Notes: generated from the letters alone by a model not told the origin. Counted from the stretch's first letter, positions 54,504-63,568 are shown. The stretch: 64,000 nucleotides of DNA from JBHOQS01 sp042408875 (GCA_042408875.1 JBHOQS010000022.1:186001-250000); one strand, 5' to 3'. Made by a program: numbers and translations.

Positions 54504-54721
54504 TAGCGTGAAGTCACGGGGGGATCTCATGTGCAGGCGATCGAGCGACATATACGAGATAAGCCGCAACCGCATGCATAGCGCGCTCACCAACCGCCGG
54601 CGCGATCCGGCGCAGCCGCGCGGCACGCTCGAAGCCTGGGACTGGCGCCGCTCTGCTCTGGCAAGGGGTACAGCACTGATGGCAGGACGGAGTGAACCTA
54701 TCCAGAAAGGAGCGGTGCCTT

Positions 54722-56275
54722 ATGGCAACGTACTTCCCATCACGTGAGCAGCTTGAGCGCTATCGCAGCCAGGGCACGATCGTACCGGTCTATCGCGAGG
54801 TCTTAGCCGATCTCGAGACGCCGGTGTCGGCGTATCTGAAGCTGGCCCGCGGTCCATACTCGTTCCTCCTCGAGAGCGTGGAGGGTGGAGAGCGCCTAGG
54901 CCGGTATTCCTTCATTGGCACGGAGCCGTATCTCATCCTCAGGCTAAATGCCGGCCAGGCCGAGGCGATCGAGCCTGCTTCCGGCCGCGTGGAGCATTTC
55001 ACGTTCGATGATCCCCTTCGCGCAGTGATGCGCTACTTGGAGCCCTTCCGCGTCATGCCGCTGCCTGACCTGCCGCGCTTCCACGGCGGCGCCGTCGGAT
55101 ATCTGGCCTACGAGTGCGTGCGCTACTTCGAGCGCATCCCTGCCGCGCCCCTGGACGACCTGCAGGTGCCCGAGGCGGTGCTGATGTACTGCGACACGCT
55201 GGTGGTGTTCGACCACGTGCGTCACACCATGCTGGTGCTGACGCACGCCCGCCTCGACGGCGACCTTGACCAGGCGTATGAAGCTGCCGTGGAGCGCATC
55301 GAGGCAGTGGCTCAGCGCCTGCGCGGGCCGCTGCCGCCGAACGGACGGTACAGCGGGGGGACAGCAGCACCCTTCTCCCGCCCGGTCACGGTCTCGGCGA
55401 ACCAGACGCCAGAGCAGTTTATGGCAGCCGTGCGCACGATCAAGGAGTACATCGCCGCCGGCGATTGCATTCAGGTAGTGCCATCGCAGCGGCTAGCGCG
55501 GCCGGTGCAGGCGCACCCCTTCGGGGTATACCGTGCGCTCCGGACGATTAACCCGTCACCATACATGTTCTACCTCGACCTGGGCGGTTTCCAACTCGTG
55601 GGTGCCTCGCCGGAGCTTCTGGTGCAGGTGGAGAACCGCATCGTACGGACCCGCCCGCTCGCCGGCACGCGGCGGCGCGGCCGCACCGAAGAGGAAGATG
55701 CCGCCCTGCGCGCGGAGCTCCTCGCCGACGAGAAGGAGCGGGCCGAGCACATTATGCTGGTAGACCTCGGCCGCAACGATCTCGGCCGGGTGTGCAAGCC
55801 GGGCACGGTGAAGGTCACCCGCCTGATGGACGTGGAGAAGTACTCGCACGTGATGCACATCGTGTCGGAGGTCGAGGGGGTGCTACGCGATGAGCTCACC
55901 GCCGCCGACGCGCTGCGGGCGACCTTTCCTGCCGGCACGCTCTCCGGCGCGCCGAAGATCCGCGCCATGGAGATCATCGCCGAGGTGGAGCCCACGCGGC
56001 GCGGGCCGTACGGCGGAGCGGTCGGCTACTTCAGCTACTCGGGCAACCTCGATACGGCAATTACTATCCGCACCATGCTGGTCAAGGACGGCATCGCCTA
56101 TGTGCAGGCCGGCGCTGGTATCGTGGCCGACTCGGAGCCTGAGCGCGAGCACCAGGAGTGTCTGAACAAGGCCGCCGCGTTGCTGCGGGCGCTGGACAAG
56201 GCTGAGGAGTTACTGACGGAAAGCGCACCGGAGCGGGCCGGCGAGGCTGTGGCGTCGGCTTCGGGGAGGGGATAA
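54722..56275 (+). CDS. trpE: Anthranilate synthase component I
   Basis: 517 residues from ATG 54722 (AAAGGAG about 10 nt upstream). SFLLESVEGGERLGRYSFIG includes the LLES motif that binds tryptophan for feedback inhibition. GGAVGYLAYECVRYFERIP, IAAGDCIQVVPSQRL, PSPYMFYLDLGGFQLVGASP, RAEHIMLVDLGRNDLGRVCK, FPAGTLSGAPKIRAMEIIAE and GAVGYFSYSGNLDTAITIRT follow. It converts chorismate to anthranilate using ammonia from TrpG. First gene of the operon; trpG starts 2 nt after its stop. Confidence 0.97.
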   Translation: MATYFPSREQLERYRSQGTIVPVYREVLADLETPVSAYLKLARGPYSFLLESVEGGERLGRYSFIGTEPYLILRLNAGQAEAIEPASGRVEHFTFDDPLRAVMRYLEPFRVMPLPDLPRFHGGAVGYLAYECVRYFERIPAAPLDDLQVPEAVLMYCDTLVVFDHVRHTMLVLTHARLDGDLDQAYEAAVERIEAVAQRLRGPLPPNGRYSGGTAAPFSRPVTVSANQTPEQFMAAVRTIKEYIAAGDCIQVVPSQRLARPVQAHPFGVYRALRTINPSPYMFYLDLGGFQLVGASPELLVQVENRIVRTRPLAGTRRRGRTEEEDAALRAELLADEKERAEHIMLVDLGRNDLGRVCKPGTVKVTRLMDVEKYSHVMHIVSEVEGVLRDELTAADALRATFPAGTLSGAPKIRAMEIIAEVEPTRRGPYGGAVGYFSYSGNLDTAITIRTMLVKDGIAYVQAGAGIVADSEPEREHQECLNKAAALLRALDKAEELLTESAPERAGEAVASASGRG

Positions 56276-56277
56276 GC

Positions 56278-56916
56278 ATGCTCTTCATCATCGATAACTA
56301 CGACTCGTTCACATATAACTTGGTGCAATACCTGAGCGAGCTCGGGCAAGAGGTGGTGGTGCGGCGCAACGATCAGACCACGCTCGAGGAGATCGAGGCG
56401 CTCAAGCCCGATGGCCTGGTGATCTCGCCGGGGCCGTGCACCCCGGATCAGGCCGGCATTTCCCTGGCGGCTATCCAGTACTTCGCGCCGCGCCTGCCGA
56501 TCCTGGGAGTGTGCCTGGGGCACCAATGCATCGGGCAGGCGTTCGGTGGAAAGGTGATCCGTGCCCCTGAGCTGATGCATGGCAAGAGCTCGCTCATCTA
56601 CCATGACGGTCGCGGGGTGTTCGAGGGCCTGCCCCAGCCCTTTGAGGCGATCCGCTACCACTCGCTGATTGTGCAGCGCCCCGACCTGCCGCGGGTGCTG
56701 GAGGTGTCGGCACAGACCACCGCCGGGCTGATCATGGGCCTGCGCCACCGCGAGTTCGAGGTGCACGGCGTGCAGTTTCATCCCGAGTCGATCATGACTG
56801 CGGTGGGCAAAGACCTCTTGCGGAACTTCATCCGTATCTGTGAGCGCCACAAAGCACGAGAGCTTGCTGCCGCGGGCTCCCGGCAGGAGCATGTCTGGAA
56901 GGAGGGTGAGCGATGA
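56278..56916 (+). CDS. trpG: Anthranilate synthase component II (glutamine amidotransferase)
   Basis: 212 residues. MLFIIDNYDSFTYNLVQYLS, GLVISPGPCTPDQAG, the nucleophile GVCLGHQCIGQAFGG and the His-Glu pair in VQFHPESIMT are intact. It supplies ammonia to TrpE and may also serve PabB. The last 20 residues are extra and basic. Its end overlaps trpD by ATGA. Confidence 0.96.
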   Translation: MLFIIDNYDSFTYNLVQYLSELGQEVVVRRNDQTTLEEIEALKPDGLVISPGPCTPDQAGISLAAIQYFAPRLPILGVCLGHQCIGQAFGGKVIRAPELMHGKSSLIYHDGRGVFEGLPQPFEAIRYHSLIVQRPDLPRVLEVSAQTTAGLIMGLRHREFEVHGVQFHPESIMTAVGKDLLRNFIRICERHKARELAAAGSRQEHVWKEGER

Positions 56917-57944
56917 TCCGCGAGGCGCTGGCAAAGCTAGTTGACGGCCGCGACCTGACGATGGACGAGGCCGCCGCGGCGATGAGCGAGATCATGGAAG
57001 GCACGGCCACGCCGGCGCAGGTGGGCGCCTTCCTCGTGGCGCTGCGGCTGAAGGGAGAGACCACCGAGGAGATCGCCGGCATGGCTTCGGTGATGCGCGA
57101 GAAGGCGCAGCGGGTCGTCACCAACCTCACGCCGGTGGATACCTGCGGCACGGGAGGCGATGGCGCGCACACCTTCAACATCTCGACTACAGCGGCGTTC
57201 GTGGTTGCCGGCGCTGGCCAGCCGGTGGCCAAGCACGGCAACCGCGCCATGTCGTCGGCCTGTGGGTCGGCCGATGTGCTGGAGGCGCTTGGAGCGAACA
57301 TTACCCTGGGGCCTGAGCAGGCAGCGGAGTGCCTGCACGAGACCGGGGTCGCATTCATGTTCGCCCAGGTGTACCATCCGGCCATGAAGTACGTGGCGCC
57401 GGTGCGCCGCGAGATCGGCGTGCGCACGGTGTTCAACGTGCTGGGGCCACTGACGAACCCGGCCAGCGCGCCCTACCAGGTCATCGGCGTCGCCGTGCCC
57501 CCGCTGATGCGGCGCATGGCCGAGGCACTTGGCCGGCTGGGCTCGCGCCGGGCGCTGGTCGTGCACGGGGCCGGCGGCCTCGATGAGCTCTCACTGGCCG
57601 GGCCGAACATGGTACAGGAGTGGACCGGCAGCGAGGTGCGCGAGTATGTCCTGCATCCGGAAGAGCTGGGGCTGCGCCCGGCTCCTCGCGAGGCAGTCAA
57701 GGGCGGCAGCGCGCAGGAGAATGCGGCGATGCTGCGCGCGGTGCTCTCGGGTGAGCGGGGGCCGCGGCGTGATATCGTGCTGCTCAACGCCGGGGCAGCG
57801 CTCTACACCTGCGGCAAAGCCGGCTCGCTGAAGGAAGGCGTGGAGATGGCTGCCGAGAGCATCGACTCCGGGGCGGCCCTGCGGCGGCTGGAGCGGTTCG
57901 TGGCGATGACGCAGCGGCTTAATGGCCAGGGAGCAAGGGTATGA
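56913..57944 (+). CDS. trpD: Anthranilate phosphoribosyltransferase
   Basis: 343 residues. MREKAQRVVTNLTPVDTCG, the PRPP loop GTGGDGAHTFNIST, VAKHGNRAMSSACGSADVLE, FNVLGPLTNPASAPYQVIGV and GAGGLDELSL follow in order. It joins anthranilate and PRPP. ATGA overlaps on both sides (with trpG and trpC) show tight translational coupling. Confidence 0.97.
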   Translation: MIREALAKLVDGRDLTMDEAAAAMSEIMEGTATPAQVGAFLVALRLKGETTEEIAGMASVMREKAQRVVTNLTPVDTCGTGGDGAHTFNISTTAAFVVAGAGQPVAKHGNRAMSSACGSADVLEALGANITLGPEQAAECLHETGVAFMFAQVYHPAMKYVAPVRREIGVRTVFNVLGPLTNPASAPYQVIGVAVPPLMRRMAEALGRLGSRRALVVHGAGGLDELSLAGPNMVQEWTGSEVREYVLHPEELGLRPAPREAVKGGSAQENAAMLRAVLSGERGPRRDIVLLNAGAALYTCGKAGSLKEGVEMAAESIDSGAALRRLERFVAMTQRLNGQGARV

Positions 57945-58933
57945 GTACGCCAGTGCCTTCCCAGGCTACGCAAACTATGCCGTCGGTGCTTGGGCGAATC
58001 GTCGCGGCAAAGCGGCAGGAGCTGGCGGCAGCGCAGGCGCACACGGCGCAGGCGGAGCTGGAGCGGCTGGCGGCACGGGCGCCTGCCCCGCGGCCCTTTG
58101 CGCAGGCGTTGGTGCAGGACCGCGTGGCGCTCATCGCCGAGATCAAGCGCGCCTCACCGTCAAAGGGCAGCTTCGCTCCCGCCCTCATCGCCGAAGACCT
58201 GGCGCGCGTGTACGAGGCGAACGGCGCCGCTTGCTGCTCTGTGCTGACCGACGCGCACTTCCAGGGGAGCCTGGAGGACCTGCGGCGGGTGCGCGCGGCC
58301 GTGTCGCTGCCGCTCCTGCGCAAGGACTTCCTGTTCGAGCCGTATCAGATCTACGAGGCGCGCGTTGCCGGCGCCGACGCGGTGCTGCTCATCGTGAGCG
58401 TTCTGCCGCGCGCCGAGGAGTTGGGCAGGCTGATCGAGCTGGCGGCGCGGCTGGGCATGGACGCGCTGGTCGAGGTACACGATCCGGCGGAAGTGCGGGT
58501 CGCCCTCGACGCCGGCGCGACTTTGATTGGCATCAACAACCGTGACCTGCGCACTTTCCACACCGACCGCGCCGTGACAGCACGTCTGCGCCCGTTGATC
58601 CCGGCCGAGGTCGTCGTCGTGAGCGAGAGCGGCATTGTCACGGCCGAGCATGTCCACGAGCTGGCGCGTCATAACGTGCAGGCTGTGCTCGTCGGCGAGG
58701 CGCTGGTCACAGCGCCGGATGTGGCGGCGAAGGTGCGCGAGCTGGCAGGGGTCATGCGCCCTCGCTCCTGGCCCCTCTCCCACAGCGTGGGAGAGGGGAG
58801 CAAGGGCCGCCCACGCCTCGCCGAGCGTAGCTTCCCCGTTTTCAAGGCTTTAGATGCGGCGTTGCCTCTGTCGCGCCAGACGCCGTCTATCTCCTCCTCT
58901 CCCGAAGCTTCGGGAGAGGAGGCCGGGGGGTGA
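57941..58933 (+). CDS. trpC: Indole-3-glycerol-phosphate synthase with a repeat-encoded C-terminal tail
   Basis: 330 residues, against about 255-275 for the family. The complete barrel is present: LIAEIKRASPSKGSFAP, LRKDFLFEPYQIYEARVAG, LVEVHDPAEVRVALDAGATL, GINNRDLRTFHTDR and VVVSESGI, ending at AAKVRELAGV near residue 270. The remaining 60 or so residues (MRPRSWPLSHSVGEG onward, ending EASGEEAGG) are encoded by two palindromic repeats and the DNA between them and match no TrpC. The stop lies at the edge of the second palindrome, 3 nt before trpF. Function is probably kept. Confidence 0.95.
   Translation: MSTPVPSQATQTMPSVLGRIVAAKRQELAAAQAHTAQAELERLAARAPAPRPFAQALVQDRVALIAEIKRASPSKGSFAPALIAEDLARVYEANGAACCSVLTDAHFQGSLEDLRRVRAAVSLPLLRKDFLFEPYQIYEARVAGADAVLLIVSVLPRAEELGRLIELAARLGMDALVEVHDPAEVRVALDAGATLIGINNRDLRTFHTDRAVTARLRPLIPAEVVVVSESGIVTAEHVHELARHNVQAVLVGEALVTAPDVAAKVRELAGVMRPRSWPLSHSVGEGSKGRPRLAERSFPVFKALDAALPLSRQTPSISSSPEASGEEAGG
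58772..58798. repeat. REP-like palindrome inside trpC
   Basis: CCCCTCTCCCAC (58772-58783), AGC, GTGGGAGAGGGG (58787-58798), perfect 12-bp stem. Same core as the 18470 element. It is in frame with trpC and encodes part of its tail. Confidence 0.85.
58893..58922. repeat. 30-nt perfect palindrome at the end of trpC
   Basis: Arms of 15 bases from CCTCCTCTCCCGAAG meet without a loop at 58907/58908. It is followed by CCGGGGGGTGAGG, the outer half of the common repeat type. It lies directly before the trpC stop and the trpF start. Confidence 0.9.
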
Positions 58934-58936
58934 GGC

Positions 58937-59626
58937 GTGACCCGCATCAAGATCTGCGGCGTGCGGCGGCCGGAGCACGCTGAGGTCGCCGTCGAGGCCG
59001 GGGCCGACTTTGTCGGGCTGGTGTTCTACCCTGGCAGCAAGCGCTACGTCACTATTGAGGAGGCGCAGGCGGTGCGGCAGGCGGTGCGGCGGGATCGCGC
59101 CGCGCTGGTCGGGCTGTTCGTCAACCAGCCGGTCGAGGAGATTGCCGCAGTGGCGGATGCCTGCGGCCTGGACTATATTCAGCTTAGTGGCAGCGAGCCG
59201 CCCGAGGTGTGCCGCGCTGTAGGGCAGCGCACCAGCCGGCTGGTGGTGAAGATGGTGCGCGGGAGCGGCTCCGGGGGCTCGTCCACGGCGCATGATCAGG
59301 CCTTGCTTGAGCAGGCGCTGCTGGATGAGGCAGCGCAGTATCCCGAAGAGGTGGCGCCGATTTTGCTGGTGGACGCACCGGCGCTGGGGGTCTGGGGTGG
59401 GACAGGCCAGAGCTGGCCCTATGCGGCAGCGCGTGCCCTGGCGGCACAGCGACGCATCTTACTAGCCGGTGGGCTCCATGCTGGCAACGTGACAGAGGCG
59501 ATCCGGCTGGCGCGGCCATGGGGCGTGGACGTCTCCAGCGGTGTGGAGACGGACGGTGTTAAGGATCCTGACAAGATCATCGCGTTCATCCGCGCTGCCC
59601 GGGTGGTGATGCTGGGAGCAGGCTGA
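58937..59626 (+). CDS. trpF: Phosphoribosylanthranilate isomerase
   Basis: 229 residues, GTG start. IKICGVRRPEHAEVAVEAGA carries the catalytic Cys; GLVFYPGSKRYVTIEEAQAV, LVGLFVNQPVEEI, LLVDAPALGVWGGTG with the catalytic Asp, and LLAGGLHAGNVTEAIRLARP, then GVDVSSGVETDG complete the barrel. The usual QLHG motif reads QLSG. The first ribosome site would fall in the palindrome at the end of trpC, so its translation may depend on that hairpin. A 34-bp gap leads to aroQ. Confidence 0.95.
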   Translation: MTRIKICGVRRPEHAEVAVEAGADFVGLVFYPGSKRYVTIEEAQAVRQAVRRDRAALVGLFVNQPVEEIAAVADACGLDYIQLSGSEPPEVCRAVGQRTSRLVVKMVRGSGSGGSSTAHDQALLEQALLDEAAQYPEEVAPILLVDAPALGVWGGTGQSWPYAAARALAAQRRILLAGGLHAGNVTEAIRLARPWGVDVSSGVETDGVKDPDKIIAFIRAARVVMLGAG

Positions 59627-59660
59627 GTAGTGAGGAGTAACGAGGGGTAAGGGAGAAAAC

Positions 59661-60107
59661 ATGCGTTTTCTTATTATTTCGGGTCCGAACCTCAACCTGC
59701 TGGGACGGCGTGAGCCGCATATCTATGGCACGGTCACGCTTGACCAGATCCATGCCTACTGCAGGCGTGTGGCAGAGGAGCTGGGGGTTGAGGTTGAGTG
59801 TTTCCAGTCGAACCATGAGGGTGCCATCATCGACTTTCTGCAGGCGAACATCGATCAAGCGGATGGTGCCCTGCTGAACCCCGGCGGGCTGACACAGTAC
59901 GGCGTGTCGCTGCACGACTGTATCAAGGCGATGCCGTTTCCGGTGATCGAGATCCACCTGTCGAACCTGCATGCCCGAGAGCCCTGGCGCGGCCACTCGA
60001 TCATCGCCCCGGCAGCGAGGGGCACTGTGATGGGCCTTGGCTGGCTGGTCTATCCCATCGCCCTGCGCGGGCTCGTCGAGCTCGTGAAGGGGACGCAACC
60101 GGAGTAG
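59661..60107 (+). CDS. aroQ: 3-dehydroquinate dehydratase, type II
   Basis: 148 residues, ATG start. ISGPNLNLLGRREPHIYGTV contains the catalytic Arg and Tyr region, CFQSNHEGAIIDFL the NHEG motif, ALLNPGGLTQYGVSLHD, and PVIEIHLSNLHAREPWRGHS the catalytic His region. It converts 3-dehydroquinate to 3-dehydroshikimate. Its insertion into the trp operon places one step of the common aromatic pathway under tryptophan T-box control. The preceding spacer is purine stutter (GAGGAGTAACGAGGGGTAAG). Confidence 0.96.
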   Translation: MRFLIISGPNLNLLGRREPHIYGTVTLDQIHAYCRRVAEELGVEVECFQSNHEGAIIDFLQANIDQADGALLNPGGLTQYGVSLHDCIKAMPFPVIEIHLSNLHAREPWRGHSIIAPAARGTVMGLGWLVYPIALRGLVELVKGTQPE

Positions 60108-60137
60108 GAGAGGCGCGCCAGAGTAGAGAGTACAGCT

Positions 60138-61370
60138 ATGGCACTACCATTTGTCGATCAATCTGCGCTTCAGTATGCCCCGCGCCCCGACGAGCGGGGA
60201 CACTTCGGGCCGTTCGGTGGCTGCTTCATGCCGGAGACGCTGCTGCCGGCTATCGAGGAGCTGGCAGAGGCGTACCGCACCGTCGTGCCGTCGCCGGAGT
60301 TTCAGCGCGAGTTCGAGCGGCTGTGCCGTGAATACGTCGGCCGTCCGACGCCGCTCTATGAGGCGGGTCGGCTGGCTCAGTACTGCGGCGGCGCACGTAT
60401 TTTCCTAAAGCGCGAAGATCTGGCCCATACGGGAGCGCACAAGATCAATAACGCCCTGGGACAGGGGCTGCTGGCGAAGCACATGGGCAAGCGGCGCGTC
60501 ATCGCCGAGACCGGTGCCGGGCAGCACGGGGTCGCCGCGGCGACCGTGTGCGCCATGCTAGGCCTGGAGTGCGTGGTGTATATGGGCGAGGAGGACGTGC
60601 ACCGCCAGGCCCTCAATGTGTTTCGCATGAAGCTCCTGGGCGCTCAGGTCATCCCTGTGACGTCCGGCACGCGCACGCTCAAGGACGCCATCAACGAGGC
60701 CTGTCGCGACTGGGTGACTAACGTCCGGACGACGTACTACATGCTGGGCTCGGTGGTCGGACCGCATCCGTATCCGGCGATGGTGCGTGACTTCCAGAGC
60801 GTGATCGGGCGCGAGGCGCGCGCCCAGATGCTGGCCGTCGCCGGGCGCCTGCCGTCTGCGATCGTGGCCTGCGTCGGCGGTGGTTCAAATGCCATGGGCA
60901 TCTTTCATCCCTTCTACGAGGACCGCCAGGTGCGGCTGATCGGCGTGGAGGCCGCCGGGCGCGGGCTGGACAGCGGTGCGCACGCTGCCACGCTCTGCGC
61001 CGGCAGGCCGGGCGTGCTACACGGCTCGCTGAGCTATGTCTTGCAGGATGAGCATGGGCAGATTCGCGGCACGCACTCCATCTCGGCTGGACTCGACTAT
61101 CCTGGGGTCGGGCCGGAGCATAGTTTCTATAAAGAAACCGGCCGCGCTGAGTACGTGGCCGTCACGGATGAGCAGGCGCTGGAAGGGCTGCAGCTCCTCA
61201 GCCGCACAGAAGGCATCATCCCCGCTCTAGAGCCGGCGCACGCGGTCTACTACGCCGCGCAGGTCGCCGCAGCGCTCGCCCCGGACGACATCGTGCTGAT
61301 CAACATCTCGGGCCGGGGGGATAAGGATATGGGCACGGTCGCCGCGGCCCTGGGGGTCCCGCTCGAATGA
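60138..61370 (+). CDS. trpB: Tryptophan synthase beta chain
   Basis: 410 residues, ATG start. HFGPFGGCFMPETLLPAIEE, GRPTPLYEAGRLAQY, FLKREDLAHTGAHKINNALG with the PLP lysine, ETGAGQHGVAAATVCAMLGL, VGGGSNAMGIFHPF, THSISAGLDYPGVGPEH and NISGRGDKDM. Standard TrpB1 type. It condenses indole with serine. The end overlaps trpA as ATGA. Confidence 0.97.
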   Translation: MALPFVDQSALQYAPRPDERGHFGPFGGCFMPETLLPAIEELAEAYRTVVPSPEFQREFERLCREYVGRPTPLYEAGRLAQYCGGARIFLKREDLAHTGAHKINNALGQGLLAKHMGKRRVIAETGAGQHGVAAATVCAMLGLECVVYMGEEDVHRQALNVFRMKLLGAQVIPVTSGTRTLKDAINEACRDWVTNVRTTYYMLGSVVGPHPYPAMVRDFQSVIGREARAQMLAVAGRLPSAIVACVGGGSNAMGIFHPFYEDRQVRLIGVEAAGRGLDSGAHAATLCAGRPGVLHGSLSYVLQDEHGQIRGTHSISAGLDYPGVGPEHSFYKETGRAEYVAVTDEQALEGLQLLSRTEGIIPALEPAHAVYYAAQVAAALAPDDIVLINISGRGDKDMGTVAAALGVPLE

Positions 61371-62206
61371 CCGAGGTGATACAGATGTCTTCGCCTGGAG
61401 TTGCCGCTGGCTCGCGCCTGGCTGCGTTGTTCGCTGGCCTGCGGAGGCGCGGCGAGCTTGGCTTGATGCCGTTTCTGACCTGTGGCTACCCCGACGTGCC
61501 GGCCACGCTCGAGCTAGTGCCGGCGCTGGAAGCAGCCGGGGCCGACGCCCTGGAGCTCGGCGTACCGTTCTCCGATCCCGTCGCCGATGGAGCGACGATC
61601 CAGCGTGCGTCCGAGGGGGCGCTGCGCAATGGCGTCACCCTGGCGGTCTGCCTCGATCTCCTGCAGCAGCTTCGCCGGGACCGTGACGTGCGCATGCCCA
61701 TCCTCCTCATGGGCTACTACAACGTCTTCTTCGCGTATGGCATCGAACGCATCGCCGCCGATCTTGCGGCAGCGGGCGGAGACGGCCTGATCGTCCCCGA
61801 CCTGCCTCCGGAGGAAGCTGCGCCGCTCCAGGCGGCCGTGCAGTCACACGGGCTGGATCTGATCTTCTTTGTAGCGCCGACCAGCAGCGATGAGCGCATC
61901 CGCGCGATCGCTGCTAGAGCGAGCGGGTTTCTCTACTGCGTCTCGCTCACTGGCGTGACCGGGGCACGGGAGCGCTTAGCCGAGGAGCTGCCAGCGTTCC
62001 TGAAACGCGTGCGTGCAGCAACGGACCTCCCGCTGGTGGTAGGATTCGGTATCTCGCGGCCGGAGCACGTTGCCAGGCTCAAGGGGCTGGCAGACGCCGT
62101 CATCGTCGCTAGCGCCTTGATCGACCTGCTCGATCGCACGCCTCCGGCCGAGCACATCGCTGCCGTCCAGGCCTACGTCCACGCCATGAAAGCTGCCGGG
62201 CTCTAG
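61367..62206 (+). CDS. trpA: Tryptophan synthase alpha chain
   Basis: 279 residues. LMPFLTCGYPDVPATLELVP, the catalytic Glu in ALELGVPFSDPVADG, LMGYYNVFFAYG, LIVPDLPPEE with the catalytic Asp, FLYCVSLTGVTGARERL and LVVGFGISRPEHV. ATG 61367 overlaps the trpB stop; ATG 61385 behind GAGGTG is an alternative. It cleaves indoleglycerol phosphate and passes indole to TrpB. Last gene of the operon; no terminator is evident before the next promoter. Confidence 0.97.
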   Translation: MTEVIQMSSPGVAAGSRLAALFAGLRRRGELGLMPFLTCGYPDVPATLELVPALEAAGADALELGVPFSDPVADGATIQRASEGALRNGVTLAVCLDLLQQLRRDRDVRMPILLMGYYNVFFAYGIERIAADLAAAGGDGLIVPDLPPEEAAPLQAAVQSHGLDLIFFVAPTSSDERIRAIAARASGFLYCVSLTGVTGARERLAEELPAFLKRVRAATDLPLVVGFGISRPEHVARLKGLADAVIVASALIDLLDRTPPAEHIAAVQAYVHAMKAAGL

Positions 62207-62209
62207 CGC

Positions 62210-62238
62210 TTGGCAGACGCCGGCATGGGCGCTATACT
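62210..62238 (+). promoter_or_regulatory. Sigma-70-like promoter of the aminotransferase gene
   Basis: TTGGCA (62210-62215), 17 nt, TATACT (62233-62238), starting 4 nt after the trpA stop. Predicted start near 62245, leader about 93 nt. Confidence 0.65.
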
Positions 62239-62337
62239 GGGTGCCAGCCCGGAGTGGGCTACAGGAATGGGCGCCCGTGCCGGCGTCTCTCAGTCCCGGG
62301 GCAGTGCGGACGTCCAGGAGCGTGGAGGACGAAGAGA

Positions 62338-63501
62338 GTGAGTAGCACGAGTGCCGGCGGGAGACCGCCGCGGGAGTATAACTTCGGGGCCGGTCTGCCG
62401 GACCCTGCCACATTTCCTGGCACGGAGCTGGCTGCGGCAGCCGCACGCGTGCTGCCGGAGATTGGCAGCATGCTGGCGCGCTATCCCGACTCCCGCGGGT
62501 ATGTGCCGCTGCGCGAGATCGCACAGCAGCGCTTCGCTCGCAACCACGGTGTGGCCCCGCCGCTTGAAGAGATCGTGCTCACCGCCGGCTCGATGCAGGC
62601 GCTGGGGCTCCTAGCCCAGGCGTTCATCAAGCCAGGCGAGCCGGTCATTGTCGAGGAGTTCACGTATTCAGGCACGCTGGGTGCCTTCCGCCGCCACGGC
62701 GCCGACCTCGTGGGGGTACCGCTGGACGACGATGGCATGCGCATGGATGCGCTCGATGCAGCGCTCACCCGCCTGGAGCGCGACGGCCGCCCGGCCCGGT
62801 TCGTGTATACCATCGCCAGCCATCAAAACCCCACCGGCTCGATCATGCCCGAGGCCCGCCGCCGTGAGTTGCTGGAGATCGCGCGGCGGCACAACGTGTT
62901 GGTTGTTGAGGATGACTGCTACGCCGATGTGCGCTTCAGCGATGTGCGAGCGCCCGCGCTCTACAAGATGGCCGAGCCGGGGCGGGTGCTCTACATCGGG
63001 TCCTTCTCGAAGATCCTGGGTCCCGGTGTTCGCCTAGGCTATTTCATCGCCCCCGAGGCCTTGGCTACCAAGCTGCTGATGTGGAAGATCGACGGCGGCA
63101 CGAGCAACCTGGCCGCCATGATCGTGGCTGAGTACTTCCGCGAGCACCTGTGGTCGCACATCGCGGAGGTATGCGCGGCCATCAAGATCAAGCGTGACGC
63201 GGTGCTCGCAGCGCTCGAGCGCGAGCTCGGTGACGCTATCTCCGTGCGGAAACCGGAAGGCGGGCTCTTCCTGTGGGTGAAGCTGCCCGAGACGACCGAC
63301 GTGCCGCGGCTGATTGAGCGGGCCCGCGCTCGCGGCGTGATCTGCGCAGCCGGTCGCTCGTTCTACTACGCTGACAAAGATATCCCGTACATCCGGCTGG
63401 CCTTCGGCTATCCAGCTGTCGAGGAGATCCCTCAGGGCATCGCTGAGCTGGCCGCCGCTGTGCGTGAGGCCCAGGTACCCGCTGCGGCAGCGGCACGGTA
63501 G
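62338..63501 (+). CDS. PLP-dependent aminotransferase, class I/II (LysN/2-aminoadipate-like)
   Basis: About 387 residues. GTG 62338 has GGAGG 9 nt upstream. YNFGAGLPDPATFPGTELAA, YPDSRGYVPLREIAQQRFAR, EEIVLTAGSMQALGLLAQAF, YTIASHQNPTGSIMPEARRR, VVEDDCYADVRFS, the PLP lysine IGSFSKILGPGVRLGYFIAP, and PEGGLFLWVKLPE. This group includes 2-aminoadipate and aromatic/branched-chain aminotransferases, so it may use aromatic amino acids, given its neighbours. It has its own promoter. Confidence 0.88.
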   Translation: MSSTSAGGRPPREYNFGAGLPDPATFPGTELAAAAARVLPEIGSMLARYPDSRGYVPLREIAQQRFARNHGVAPPLEEIVLTAGSMQALGLLAQAFIKPGEPVIVEEFTYSGTLGAFRRHGADLVGVPLDDDGMRMDALDAALTRLERDGRPARFVYTIASHQNPTGSIMPEARRRELLEIARRHNVLVVEDDCYADVRFSDVRAPALYKMAEPGRVLYIGSFSKILGPGVRLGYFIAPEALATKLLMWKIDGGTSNLAAMIVAEYFREHLWSHIAEVCAAIKIKRDAVLAALERELGDAISVRKPEGGLFLWVKLPETTDVPRLIERARARGVICAAGRSFYYADKDIPYIRLAFGYPAVEEIPQGIAELAAAVREAQVPAAAAAR

Positions 63502-63517
63502 CATGGGGGACCGCTCC

Positions 63518-63548
63518 GCTTCCCGCCCGCTGGACATGGGCGGGAAGC
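63518..63548. terminator. Hairpin between convergent genes
   Basis: GCTTCCCGCCC (63518-63528) pairs with GGGCGGGAAGC (63538-63548) over a 9-nt loop; 11 perfect pairs. It lies between convergent aminotransferase and DUF2203 genes and could end both transcripts, although no T-run is present. Confidence 0.5.
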
Positions 63549-63568
63549 AGCGATCCAGGCAGCGATGA

